Shown one piece after another: positions 12,820-22,740 of a stretch of 64,000 bases of DNA. Within the stretch, counting starts at the first letter, position 1. Each line of letters begins with the position of its first letter. This DNA comes from Sodiomyces alkalinus F11 (lineage: Eukaryota > Ascomycota > Sordariomycetes > Glomerellales > Plectosphaerellaceae). A program made the position numbers and the translations under genes. Under the pieces are notes generated by a model. That model made no database searches. It was not told the origin of the DNA and worked only from the letters and a program-made list of their open reading frames with translations. The stretch lies in contig NW_021167082.1 in the NCBI RefSeq assembly GCF_003711515.1, positions 2,411,691-2,475,690 of the forward strand, given 5' to 3'.

Positions 12820-13018
12820 TAGTTATAGGTCGTAGTACTAAGTAAGGTCGTAATACTAGATTATCTAGAATTAAGGAAGGAAGAAGGAAAAAGGAGAAAA
12901 GTCTATAGCGCTAGGCTGGCTATAAGGTAGCGATAGTTTTGCGATATAGGTCTGTTAACTAAGCGCGTAGTTAGGAAGATCCGGAGTATAGCCGGATTCT
13001 CTATATCGGGGTTAACCC
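12820..13018 (-). repeat. Gypsy-A 5' LTR
   Basis: Second copy of the 5499 LTR, with the same 5' and 3' ends. It is followed by ATAAC, the right copy of the target duplication. Confidence 0.88.
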
Positions 13019-13023
13019 ATAAC

Positions 13024-15425
13024 ACTCTCCCTCTAACGCCTCCTTATCACGTTTAACCCGCGAGGATCTCCCGCCTCCACTAAACCACCGCGATATATGC
13101 TTCTACCCGTTACGGGAGTAGTGGTTATAGACTAAAGGGGAATACCTTAAGGGGCACCGATAGATAGGATAGTAGTAGGAGGTAGGCTATAATCAGGCTA
13201 GTATGTAATAAGTCCTCGCCTATAGATAGGTATACACCTATAAATTTAATAAAGAGGGCACCCTCCTTAAGTGTAAGGCACGTCTTATAGTATAAGGGGA
13301 TTAGTAAAAACGGTTAGAGACTAAAGAGAACTACGCCGCTACGCTAGCCTCGCGGTCCTCCCGTATCCTAATAGCGATTGCCGTATAATTTAATCTAGAA
13401 ATAAGGTAGTTTAACGCCGTTAACGCGTTCGTTAATGCTAGCCTTAAAGAAAGGTATTAATAAAGGTACTATAAGGTAAGGTCCTATTACTATAAAAGGC
13501 CCTCTTCGGATTAAGAGTATCGCTACTACTATAGCAGGAGGAATTTAGCGGTATACTATAGAAAATAGGATTCACGGCTATACCTAATAACCCCTATATA
13601 TAATCCGCGATAGTTTAATCCTATTCTTCTACGTTAACGATATTATATTTGTTGACTATAGAGATCGTAAGACTAACGCCGATAACCTTAAGGCCGCCCT
13701 TAAGCAAAGCTATAGGTTATTAGGAGGCGAAGAAATCCGTTAGTTCCTAGGAATTAAGGTCCTAAGGGATAAAGCCACCCGTAGGTTATAGCTATTATAA
13801 TCCTCCTACGTAGAGAAAATCGCGGTTAAATACTATGTAGATATCCTCTGCCGAAAACCACTAAAGGTCCTATTATCTATAGAGCCCTTAATACTATATA
13901 ACGGCACGCGCGCGTTGATTCCTGAGGTCTGTTAGTATTAGGGTATAATCGGTTTTATCCTGTATACCGCTATCATGATAAGACCCGATATCGTGTTCGC
14001 CTATTTAAAGCTTTCCTAATATAACATTAACCCCTCCTCTAACTACCTTAAGAGGGCTTAATAATTACTATTATTCCTATACTATATAAGACACTACTAC
14101 CTGGAATTTAGCGGGGATAGACTCTTCCTAACCGTAAGCGACGCGTCCTTCGGGGATAATCTAGACCGTAACAGCTTATAAGGATATACGTGTTACAATC
14201 TAGGGCTCTTCGACACTAAGTCTAGGAGTCCTTAGGTTAGGTAGGTGATCGTGGGGTTATATCCACGGTAAGTATATAGTCACTACTAGCCGATAATCCT
14301 TAAGTTCGTAGTCGATCGTAAGGCTTAATACCTCTTCACTAAATACTTCTAAAGGTAGGTATTAGTGAAGACTTAGATTAAACACTAAGACTAGAGTGAT
14401 TACTGGTTATAGGCAGCCCCTATAGGTCTTTATAGCTCCCTAATCCCCCTATCCTCGCCTTAGGTCTCTAGGACCCATTACGGGATTATAACGATCATCT
14501 CATAATCGTAATAATCCCTAATCGTTATAATTATCCTATAACCGTTATAATCACCTAGGTTAGGTGACTTAGCACGTGACCTTCCTTCTATACTTTCCCT
14601 AGATCCTATTCCTTATCTTATACGACCAATACCTCTTAAGATCCCGTTAGTGTTAGTCCCTCCCACAGTCGGGCTTAGGCTAGCCGTAACAATACGATAA
14701 AGCTTTTCGGCGGCACCGTTAACTAAAAGGCGGGTAAGTAACCGACGGTTATAACGTCGTTAATAGAATCGGAACTACTCGCTCTTATAAAGGTAGCTAA
14801 AGAGACGTTATTCGTTAGCCGTATATTAAGAGATTTAGAGCTTCGGTTAGACTAATAGTAACTATAACTATACTACGATAATTAGTAGACTATTAACCTT
14901 ATTAATAAGAAGGCGTAACGCCTTCGAAGAAGGCTACGGCACGTCGATATATATAACTAGTAGGCGCGCTAGTTAGTATAATAAGGTCCCTTTAAGGTTA
15001 TATACGTTAATATAAAGGAGATAATCGTGGACGGTTTAACGAAGGTATTACCGGAGACAGGGATTAAACGACTATAGTAATAGCTTAATTTAACAGATTA
15101 AAAGGATCGTATCGAGTAGTTAAAATAACTACACGAAGACATTAAACACGCTAAATCCGCGGCTAAGGCCGCGGCCGCGACGATAACGACGGCCTCCAAG
15201 GGCGTAGCAGATCCGATAGATATAGATCCGATTAAGCAGATTTAGCTAATTAGGATTAAGGAACTAATTAAGATAGAATTAAATTAAACGGTTAAATAGG
15301 GCGGATTTAGATCCCTTTTACGAGGGCGTTTTCCCTTAACTATTAATTTTACGATAGAAAAGTTAAGAGCGTTTGGTTTAAACCGAAGCCTCTGATTAGT
15401 TAGTTAACCTAGGAAGACCCATCTT
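13024..15425 (+). pseudogene. Copia-A1 reverse transcriptase and RNase H (decayed, 3' half of polyprotein)
   Basis: The frame resumes after Gypsy-A. A copia reverse transcriptase begins at about 13220 (YTYKFNKEGTLLKCKARL, later FNAVNAFVNA), has the catalytic loop FYVNDIIFVDY at about 13630-13660 (Asp changed to Asn in the YVDD box), and continues to IRPDIVFAY near 13990. RNase H starts at about 14100 (LTVSDASFGDNLDRN, containing the first catalytic Asp). It is cut at 14190 by the 501-bp solo LTR and resumes at 14697 as GGTVN.KAGK.PTV, ESELLALI and LRRRLRHVDI, the C-terminal signature, ending near 15060. A poorly conserved tail follows up to the purine tract. Confidence 0.85.
14191..14691. mobile_element. 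501-bp solo LTR inside Copia-A1 RNase H
   Basis: Starts TGTTACAATC and ends GCCGTAACA, so it has TGTTAC/GTAACA inverted termini. It is flanked by a perfect 5-bp duplication ATACG (14186-14190 and 14692-14696). The interrupted RNase H frame joins exactly across it. It contains no coding sequence, is CpA-richer than its host around 14440-14650, and does not match the other LTRs in the window, so it belongs to another family. Confidence 0.88.
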
Positions 15426-15438
15426 AACTGAGGGGGTG

Positions 15439-15725
15439 TATCGTAGAGGCGCACGGACCACGACGTGGTCTATAGGGGATCTAAGGGGGATCCACGCTAT
15501 AACCAAGGGCTTCGGATATCGGGGACCTTAGGTATTAGGATATAACAGGGGCGGATACTAGAAAAGCCCGGATAGGATCCAAATGATATAGTACCCATAA
15601 TAGAGTCTTTACCACCTATATTAAGGGCATAAGAGACTCACACAGATACAACTTAACATAATACACATATACAAGATTTCTGCTCTACTAAGTTAATTAT
15701 ATAAGTGCTCTTTTAACGTGCGATA
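15439..15725 (+). repeat. Copia-A1 3' LTR (287 bp)
   Basis: Starts TATCGTAGAGGCGCACGG (from TGTCG) after the purine tract and ends CGATA, followed by the target duplication ACCTT. It is the same length as the 5' LTR. Confidence 0.92.
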
Positions 15726-15761
15726 ACCTTATAATATAGGCTCCTATCTAAGGTACCTTAC

Positions 15762-15812
15762 CGGGAGTTGTCGAATATAGCGTAGTCCAAACCGTCAAAA
15801 TTAGGTCTAAAT
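15762..15812 (-). repeat. Short inverted scrap of a Copia-B LTR
   Basis: TGTCGAATATAGCGTAGTCC and about 30 following bases align with the first 50 bases of the minus-strand LTR at 51667. The scrap lies 50 bp before a plus-strand copy of the same LTR and retains CpA sites. Bases 15813-15864 are unique and show nothing recognisable. Confidence 0.5.
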
Positions 15813-15864
15813 TAAGTGTATTATGTCACTCTCTGTTTGACCCGTTGCAATCCAGATCTAGGAC

Positions 15865-16067
15865 TGTCGAATAGACTATAGTCTTTTCGGTTCCGTAATG
15901 GGCTGGATTGCCATGAGTACAATCCGGGTAGATGCTTACAGAATCTGTACTATATAAAATACGGTGGTAGCGATTCCCTGATAGTCCGATATAGTTATAA
16001 TTAGATATAATTGCCTTAATTAATTATAATATATTTTATAACGATTTCGACTACGCTTTATCTAATA
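15865..16067 (+). repeat. Copia-B LTR (203 bp), plus orientation
   Basis: Starts TGTCGAATAGACTATAGTC and ends CTACGCTTTATCTAATA. It is the reverse complement, base for base in length, of 51667-51869. No target duplication is visible (AGGAC left, CTTAA right), so this is either the 5' LTR of a truncated element or a rearranged copy. Bases 16068-16275 may be its leader, but no coding signal is visible there. Confidence 0.75.
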
Positions 16068-16280
16068 CTTAAGAGTCTTACTTACTAAGTAAAAGTCTAC
16101 CCTTTACCATTACTACTACTAATTAAAAAGCTATATAGCTACGCCGATATAGCGTATTAATCTATTAAGTGCCTCTGCCTAGGGGATAGAGGCTGGGTAT
16201 ATACCTGGACTATAACGGGTTCCTGTGTAGATAAGACCGTGCTCCTGTCTTAACATAGCCATGGCTGCCCTAGCCCGATA

Positions 16281-16537
16281 TATCGCACGTCAAATGCACT
16301 CTTCTGACTCTTCTAACTTAGGGGAAATCTTCGCGTGTGTGTATTATATTAAGTTATAACGTGTGCGAGACTGTTTACCCTATTTTTATATGGGGTAGTA
16401 CTCCTCCGGAAGTATTACTCTATTTGGGTCCTATCCGGTATTTTACCGTGGGTCTACCCTTATTATTTCCTGATCCCCGAGGCCTATACTCACCCCTAAA
16501 GCTTATGCCCACCCCCGAGGCTCGTGCTAATATAATA
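16281..16537 (-). repeat. 3' LTR of the Copia-A derivative (257 bp)
   Basis: TATCGCACGTCAAATGCAC at the left end; same length as 18085-18341. It contains the GTGTGTGTATTATATTAAG block shared with the Copia-A LTRs. Confidence 0.87.
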
Positions 16538-16849
16538 CACCCCCTTAGTTAGAGGGGGTCTACTTTTCCGGGCTAACTGGCTAATTAGAGGCCTCTGTTT
16601 AAACCGAATAGCTTTTATTCCTTTCTATCGTGAAAATAGTGTATCTTAGAAATAGTCCTTAAAAAGGCTCTTAAACCGATCCTCTTAATCGTTTAATTCG
16701 TTCTATTTAATCTTAATCCCCGGCTTTTAATTAGTCTGATTAGGTTAATCGCCGCCCGTTTAATCCTATTATAGGGATGCTTTAGAAAAGCTCCTATAAT
16801 AATAATAACGTGTTGAAATCTACCCCCTATAGGCGTAGCCGTTAGTTAT

Positions 16850-17110
16850 GTCTCTCGCGGGCATAGCCGTTAGTGGGTATCTTTTAGTGGTATCTCTATA
16901 GTAATAGCGGTGCCAAGGGTATCTCTATAGTAATAGCAGTGCTAATAGTTCCGTAGTAATAGCGGTAACGAGGGTATCTCTATAATCATAGTAGTGCCGA
17001 TAGTATCTTCTACAGTAATAATATTACTAATATAATAAGGAGATCTCTCCACGAGGTCCCGTAGTAATAGCGGTTAGTTCGTTGTAATAGCGATAGTATC
17101 TCTATAGTAA
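16850..17110. repeat. Tandem repeat, unit about 27-30 bp
   Basis: Imperfect copies of GTATCTCTATAGTAATAGC followed by GGTGCCAAGG are repeated about seven to nine times inside the non-autonomous element. Several copies have lost the first part of the unit. Confidence 0.7.
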
Positions 17111-18084
17111 TAGTAATACTAGGGTTTATTCCACTAAGGGGATAGATTAGATATCCTTTATAGACTTAAATAGTATCTTAAGATCCTGTCCGAGGTCCCT
17201 AATTCATAGCTTCTTATTATTAATCCTCTACTTATTCGTTACCACGTGTATATAATACTATTCCCGTATAACAGGATGTATTATAGCGAGGGTATCTTAT
17301 TCCTAATAATATATAGAAGCTATCTTAATAACCCTAGCGTATTAGTATCCTATTAGGGTAGCCTTTTAATTAGTAATCTATCTACCTATATTTCTAGGGA
17401 TAGTCTTTAGCGGCGTTTTAATAAGCTAACGATATTAATATAAATCCTTACGGCGTTAATCTATAGGCGTAGGAGCTACGTGCTTATAAAGGGTAATAAT
17501 CCATGCCCTCGCGTTATTTACTTAGTCTTCTAGTAATACTCTAAGGAGATGGCTAAAAAGGGCGTAGATTATGTTTAGGATATAGGAGCGTAGGTTATTA
17601 AGTTCTTATTACTAACTATCGTAGTCGGCCTTTTCTTCGCGATATACGCGATGGTTTTAAAGGTATTATATTCTTCCTTAGTTAAAGAGGTCGTCTATTA
17701 ACTTAGGAACCTTAACACTACTCGCGGCTTCGTACTTACGTACGTTAGGTGGCGTGGGCTTAAGTAATAGGGAGGCTTTTACTTCGTTATTATCTAGTTA
17801 AGGACTAAGATAATTATTCTAAAGAGAGGAGAACTTCCCGCGGAGACTACGTCCCTATATAATCTATTCCTTTTAGGTGGTTAGGATCTATTAATCGCGG
17901 TAAATATTAGAGGATATCTTTTATTACTTAAGCGAAGAGGTAACCCTGATTAGATTAATAATAGTCGATTAAGTGCTTATAACGTGGTTACTTTTATAGT
18001 GGAAGGGTAAAAAGGATAGCTTAAAAGTATAGAAGATATTAAAGATATTTAGTGACTTTAATCGTTATAAACCGGGCTTATAAC

Positions 18085-18341
18085 TATCGCACGTTAAATA
18101 CACTCTTCTGACTCTTCTGACTTAGGAGAAATCTTGGCGTGTGTGTATTATATTAAGTTATAATGTGTGCAAGACTATTTACCCTATTTGTATAAGAGGT
18201 AGTACTCCTCTGGAAGTACTGCTCTATTTGGATCCTATCGGGTATTTTACCGTGGGTCCATCCTTATTATTTCCTGATCCCCGAGGCCTGTGCCTACCCC
18301 TAAGGCTTGTGCCCACCCCCGAGGCTCGTGCTAATACGATA
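18085..18341 (-). repeat. 5' LTR of the Copia-A derivative (257 bp)
   Basis: Pairs with 16281-16537. The inner (left) side carries the half-tRNA primer-binding site in reverse complement. Confidence 0.87.
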
Positions 18342-18346
18342 CGATA

Positions 18347-18780
18347 CTGCTATATAGGGCCGTGGCCTAGACTTAGGCATAGATATCCGTTTACGATATC
18401 CGTTTAACTATACTAGTATTAGCCTAGAAGTATATAATACTTATATAGTGCCCTCTCCTTAGTATAGAGAGAGTAGCGATTACTCTAATTCCTTAGGACT
18501 ACCTATATTAGGACTAGCTATAATTACTACTTAGTCCACGCCTATTGCTTTTTAAACCCTCTTAATACTACCTTCTTACTCCTTATAACTACCTATCAAA
18601 TATAATAGTCGCTCTATCTTTCTAAAAGATATAAAGACCATTAAGGAGTATTAATGGGAAAATGATATCTTCCGATAAGAATAATAAGACCTACAATATA
18701 ATTAGCCCCTCTAACCTTTTACCGCTAAATACCGATAATGCTTTTAGCCTAGGCGTCTTTATAATATAGGTATAATATAA
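18347..18780. other. Decayed sequence upstream of Gypsy-C gag
   Basis: TpA-rich repeat-like DNA without a recognisable domain. It should contain the Gypsy-C 5' LTR and leader if these survive, but I find no match to the sequence that begins at 26611. Confidence 0.35.
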
Positions 18781-19998
18781 TTAAGGCGTGCCCTGAATAG
18801 AGATAAACATTAATCCTTACCCTTTATCCCCTTAGCGCATAGTACCCCCTATTACCCTTATCCAATCCCGTCTACCCTATCCTTATAAAGGTATTCCCTA
18901 TAACTAGCTAACCGGTATATAGGTTAAGGAAAGGATTAAGTAGTTCGAGGCGTTAAAGACGCGGAAATATAAACTCGACCGACTTATCGCCCTTAAAGCC
19001 GTTAGGGCTAGTTTCCTAACCTATCCTAACCTTAACGGCCGTGCTATTATATAACGATATATCGCGGAGCCTTATCGCTCCGTTCTACATATTCTACATA
19101 CTTAATCCTCTATCCCCTTTTCTTCCACTATTTAGGGCTACGTTAATACTAATCCCCCTAGGACCCTTACTAGATCTAGGGCTAATTCCTCGTAGGCGAA
19201 GGTTAATTACGCGGTCCCTAAGTAGAATAGCGCGTTATAAGTAAAATACCAGATATTTATCTAGGAGGTAAAGGAACGGTTGATAATTAACCCTAATAGC
19301 CTTCCTAATAACGCCTCGAAGAACTACTATATTATAGCCTCCCTACCGAATTACCTTAAGGAAAGATAGTAATCGTACCTTTAACACGCCTATAATAATA
19401 ACTTATCCCGGGTTACCTAAAAGACCCTAAAAGCCTAGTTAAGCGAATAAGTTAATAATTACAATACGCGTTTACTTACAGTCACTCTATAGATATATAC
19501 TAATACCTATTTAGACTAAAAGCCTGGTAAACCCTTTACGAAGTTTATTTAATAATACAAAGCTCTAGCAACGGAACTCCTTAGTCGTTTACCGGACTAA
19601 TAGCGGAATTAGATAGTCCTTACTCGAGTCCTACCCTTAATCCGAGATTATATCTTATCCACGGATAAAACCCCGAAAACCTACCTAGAATATAATAAGG
19701 AATATAAAAAGGCCGGGTAACTAAAAATCAAGCCCCTAATAAAAGGATAATAACCGTTAACCCTCTATACTAACTATAGCTAAGGAACCCTCCCTAGAAT
19801 ACCGGCGACTTTAAACCTGCCTAGAACCACTAAGAATGTAGGAGAACTACAGGATTAGGCCAGGCCTTATTATACCCTAATTAAACTTATTATATACTTT
19901 AACTATAACTAAAAGGGTTATTACGCTACTATTTACCCCTCCCCTACTTATACTAATCTAAATAAACTACTTATTTCGCCGATACGCCTAATAATAGA
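18781..19998 (+). pseudogene. Gypsy-C gag (decayed)
   Basis: A plus-strand gag-like frame: a hydrophilic capsid-like segment over about 18830-19700, then a nucleocapsid zinc knuckle at about 19893-19935 reading YFNYN.KGYYAT, where Tyr codons replace the Cys/His of the CxxCxxxGHxxxxC motif. The frame is interrupted at 20006 by a MULE and resumes in the protease at 22741. I infer that the two parts are one element, because the target duplication of the MULE joins them exactly. Confidence 0.72.
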
Positions 19999-20006
19999 TT
20001 ATATTA

Positions 20007-20140
20007 GGGCCTATCTTAGACGCTAGGAAGGAATACTATTTTGCTAGTAAAACGGTAGGTCCCGCCAAGCATAATAAGCTACTAAAGTACATACCTACTT
20101 TGTATATACACTTCGAGTACCCAAACATACAGATATAGCA
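20007..20140 (+). repeat. MULE left terminal inverted repeat
   Basis: Pairs with 22600-22732 in reverse complement over about 130 bp. The shared cores are GGAATACTATTTTRCTAG, AAGCATAATAAGCTACTAAA and the ACTTCGAGTA block. Confidence 0.9.
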
Positions 20141-20335
20141 TCTTTTCCCCTTAATCCATCTATTACTTTATATACCGCTAATTAAAGGCACTACTAAACC
20201 ACCACTAAAACCCACTACCTAGCAATTAGAATAGCCGAAGAACGTCCCTATAGCTCCGACCTACCTTCTAGAGTTTATACCTTACACGAGTAGGGCTTCG
20301 AAGCCCTGCTTACCCACGCATACTCAAGCGGATAT

Positions 20336-22200
20336 AGTGTTATTATAAACGAATAGTATCCCCGTGGTGTAAATCCGATACGTACCACGTACCGTTACTG
20401 GAAAGGCCGGGCGCCTATAGCTCGAGATACCTAAGCCTATAAGTTAAAGCGCCGGAGGACCGGAACCTAAATAATAGCCTGCCTTTTTAAGGTTAACCTA
20501 CGCCGTCACGATACCTTTAAGGGGGAGGTTATAAAGCCTATAGTTAAGTGTGGAGGTGGCGGCGAGCCGTTAAACTATAACTATAGCTGGATTAAAGCTA
20601 TTTCCTTTAGTCAATTCCGTACTGAGGGTCTTATAGTATATAAAGATAAGATTATTAGTATATAGAATAGCGGTATTCGACCATGTAAGATTATAACGAA
20701 GCTCCGGATCCTAGAATCCTCTTCGGAATCTTCTTTAGGTTAGTAAGAAGATATAGTTCGATAGATTACGAGGTCGGATATCACAAATCTACTTACTTAT
20801 TACCGCCAGGAGGAGCTTACTAGCAGGACTCTAATTTAATGGCTTTACGAAGTGAGTTTATGTCCTGCCCTTAATAATTAACTATATACTAACTCATTAG
20901 TAACTTAATACCGAAGATAGCTTTATCTTTCGCGATTAATGCGATTAATTAGGCCGACTCTAATACCTCTTTATCGCGCCTAAATCGGTAATCACCCTTA
21001 TATAATAAGCCCCCGATATCTTTATTATCGATATAACCTATAAGACTACTAAGTTCAAGATACCGCTCCTTAATATTTATAGGATATCGCCGCTACCTGG
21101 ATCCTTTTTAATTACGATCGTCTTCCTGGATAGAGAAAAGGAGTACTAATATATCTAGGCGCTCGAGGCTTTAACCGAGTATCTTTTAGGCGAGGGTTTA
21201 TAATTACCGCGATATATTATTACGGACCGGGAGCTTACCCTAATAAATACCCTTAAATCCTATATAAACTTAAGCTCGGTTCCTAATATCCTATATTATT
21301 AGAATATTAATATAAATATACTAGTAAAGACTAAGGGCTTTTTTACTAAGTATATAAGGCTAGCTAGTAATAGGGTTAAACGCTATACTTCGTTTTATGC
21401 CTTTTTAAAGGACTAGAACGCGTTAATATTAAGCCTAATAGTTAAGGTATTTATAGATTAAGTCTAAGGCTTCTAGTAACAAGGTAAGCACCTGGAAAAC
21501 GTAGTTAATTACGCCCTAAGTACCTAGATTAATCCCTTTAAAGAGAAGATTATCGATTACTTCTTCAATACCGTGCCCTATTTTAGTAACCGAACCACCT
21601 CTATTATAGAGTCTTCACACGCTAGCCTTAAGCGGTATCTCTATACCTCTATAAGCGATCTAACCACTATTTTCCGTAGCCTATGGTTATATTAGAGTGA
21701 CTAACGGGCGGAACTCTTTTTAGAGAGGTAACGCCGAATTAATAGAGTAGAATCTCCTATTAATAAAGTTCTTTTTAGCCTTCTTAACTAGTATATTATC
21801 CCGTAAGCTCTCGAACGGCTAAAAATCAAGCTCTCAACCCTAGAAACAGTACACAGGGACTAGCCACCTAGGCCGCCGCCAGGGCCCTATAGTCCTTATA
21901 TGATCACGATCTCTTTAGGGTTACCTTACTAGTATATACTATTTAACCACCGCCGCGATACCGAGCCGATTAGTATAACCTTAATTAATCGGCACTAATA
22001 ATAGAATCGTTAAGATATAACTACTAGGACTACGCTTCTGCCTCTAAGCCTTAGGCCCCTAGAGCCGATAACGGTACGCGGAAAAGGCCGGCTAAAAGGC
22101 GCTATTAAGATATCTAATACGGGGAAGAAGAAGGGCAAAGGGAAGAATAGTACTAAACGGCTTCCTTTAGCCTTTAAAATCGCGGCTATAAAAAAGTAAC
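20336..22200 (+). pseudogene. MULE transposase with FAR1-like N-terminal domain (decayed)
   Basis: The first frame (about 20336-20760) reads YPRGVNPIRTTYRYWKGRAP, then YKLKRRRTGT.IIACLFKVN, the pattern of a FAR1/WRKY-type DNA-binding zinc finger that precedes many MULE transposases. The transposase core follows: DIFIIDITYKTTKFKIPLLN at about 21012-21070 (first catalytic Asp), FLDREKEY.YI.ALEAL, and ITDRELTLINTL at about 21210-21250 (second catalytic Asp). YY.NININILVKTK then follows near 21300, at the family's W-H-I-N-KNVL position. The C-terminal part up to about 22200 is Lys/Arg-rich. Stops are former Gln/Trp codons, so no active product is made. Confidence 0.86.
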
Positions 22201-22599
22201 GCGATACTATACTACCGTCTACTGCCCTCCTACTACGAACGGCCCCCCCTACCCTCCTACTACTAACGGCCCCCCTTACCCTAACCCGATACGAGGCGGG
22301 TATATAGGTTCCCCGGTAGTCTGCCCGGGTTTTTAAGGCTATAGAGTTGATAGATGAACCTGACCCGGAGGCGTATAATTTAGAGCCTATTTCTGCTACG
22401 TTTAAGGGTAAAATAGATACGTTATAAACGAGCGCTAAATAAGAGGGTCTTTATCGGCAGGAAGATGAAAAAGAGATAGAGGAAATAGAGGCGGTACTAT
22501 CTATTCTTAGATAATAGGTTTATCGCGATAGTTATCGTTATAGTTATTATAGTGGTTTAGTGCTTTAGTTTATACTTGCCCTTTAATTAATTCTCTACT

Positions 22600-22732
22600 A
22601 CTATATCTTTATATTTAGATACTCGAAGTATATATATAAAATAGGTGTGTACTTTAGTAGCTTATTATGCTTAGCGGGCCCTACCGTTTTACTAGTAAAA
22701 TAGTATTCCTTACTGGCACCTAAGATAGGCCC
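22600..22732 (-). repeat. MULE right terminal inverted repeat
   Basis: Ends ...CTAAGATAGGCCC at 22732, the mirror of the left end, and is followed by TTATATTA. Confidence 0.9.
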
Positions 22733-22740
22733 TTATATTA

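Larger units (their letters stand above)
5499..13018 (-). mobile_element. Gypsy-A: Ty3/gypsy retrotransposon nested in Copia-A1
   Basis: LTRs of about 200 bp at 5499-5698 and 12820-13018 share the start TGGTTATAGGTCG and the end GGTTAACCC. The insertion is flanked by ATAAC (5494-5498 and 13019-13023). Whether the last LTR base belongs to the duplication (ATAAC or TAAC) is uncertain. Minus orientation is shown by the coding strand and by the polypurine tract, which lies just inside the left LTR as its reverse complement (pyrimidine run about 5706-5727). Gag is therefore at the right, pol in the middle, and an extra antisense frame at the left, next to the 3' LTR. The interrupted Copia-A frame continues directly after 13023. 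Confidence 0.9.
1338..15725 (+). mobile_element. Copia-A1: complete but decayed Ty1/copia retrotransposon carrying two nested insertions
   Basis: Both LTRs are 287 bp (1338-1624 and 15439-15725), with termini TGTCG...CGACA changed by mutation to TATCG/CGATA. The element is flanked by a perfect 5-bp target duplication ACCTT (1333-1337 and 15726-15730), so both ends are the original insertion ends. A primer-binding site follows the 5' LTR at 1625, and a purine tract (GAGGGGGTG, ending at 15438) precedes the 3' LTR. Gag, integrase, reverse transcriptase and RNase H run in copia order on the plus strand. Integrase and reverse transcriptase are separated by Gypsy-A, and RNase H by a 501-bp solo LTR. 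Removing these leaves about 6.4 kb, normal for the superfamily. Every domain is full of stops at former Gln/Trp codons, so the element is dead. Confidence 0.93.
16281..18341 (-). mobile_element. Non-autonomous 2.06-kb Copia-A derivative
   Basis: Two 257-bp LTRs (16281-16537 and 18085-18341) with TATCG...CGATA termini are flanked by a perfect 5-bp duplication CGATA (16276-16280 and 18342-18346). Minus orientation is shown by the purine tract as reverse complement just inside the left LTR (about 16539-16555) and by the primer-binding site and leader just inside the right LTR (CGGGCTTATAAC, 18073-18084), both as in Copia-A1. The internal region is only about 1.55 kb. The part next to the leader resembles the Copia-A gag leader; I see no integrase or reverse transcriptase. 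It must have been mobilised in trans, most likely by Copia-A. The LTRs differ from Copia-A1 LTRs in the middle, so this is a sub-family. Confidence 0.88.
20007..22732 (+). mobile_element. Mutator-like (MULE) DNA transposon nested in Gypsy-C
   Basis: Terminal inverted repeats of about 125-135 bp, starting GGGCCTATCTTAG at 20007 and mirrored at about 22600-22732, enclose a transposase pseudogene. The element is flanked by an 8-bp duplication TTATATTA (19999-20006 and 22733-22740). Long inverted repeats, an 8-bp duplication and a MULE transposase together make the assignment firm. The 2.7-kb size is typical of fungal MULEs. The inverted repeats differ mainly by transitions. Confidence 0.92.

Noticed and set aside
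16850..17110. Possible CRISPR-like array
   Set aside because: Direct tandem copies without spacers, in a eukaryotic retroelement derivative.
16337..18407. Two similar 71- and 88-aa frames (MCIILSYNVC...) suggesting a duplicated small gene
   Set aside because: Both lie entirely or mostly within the two LTR copies of one element; similarity is explained by LTR identity.
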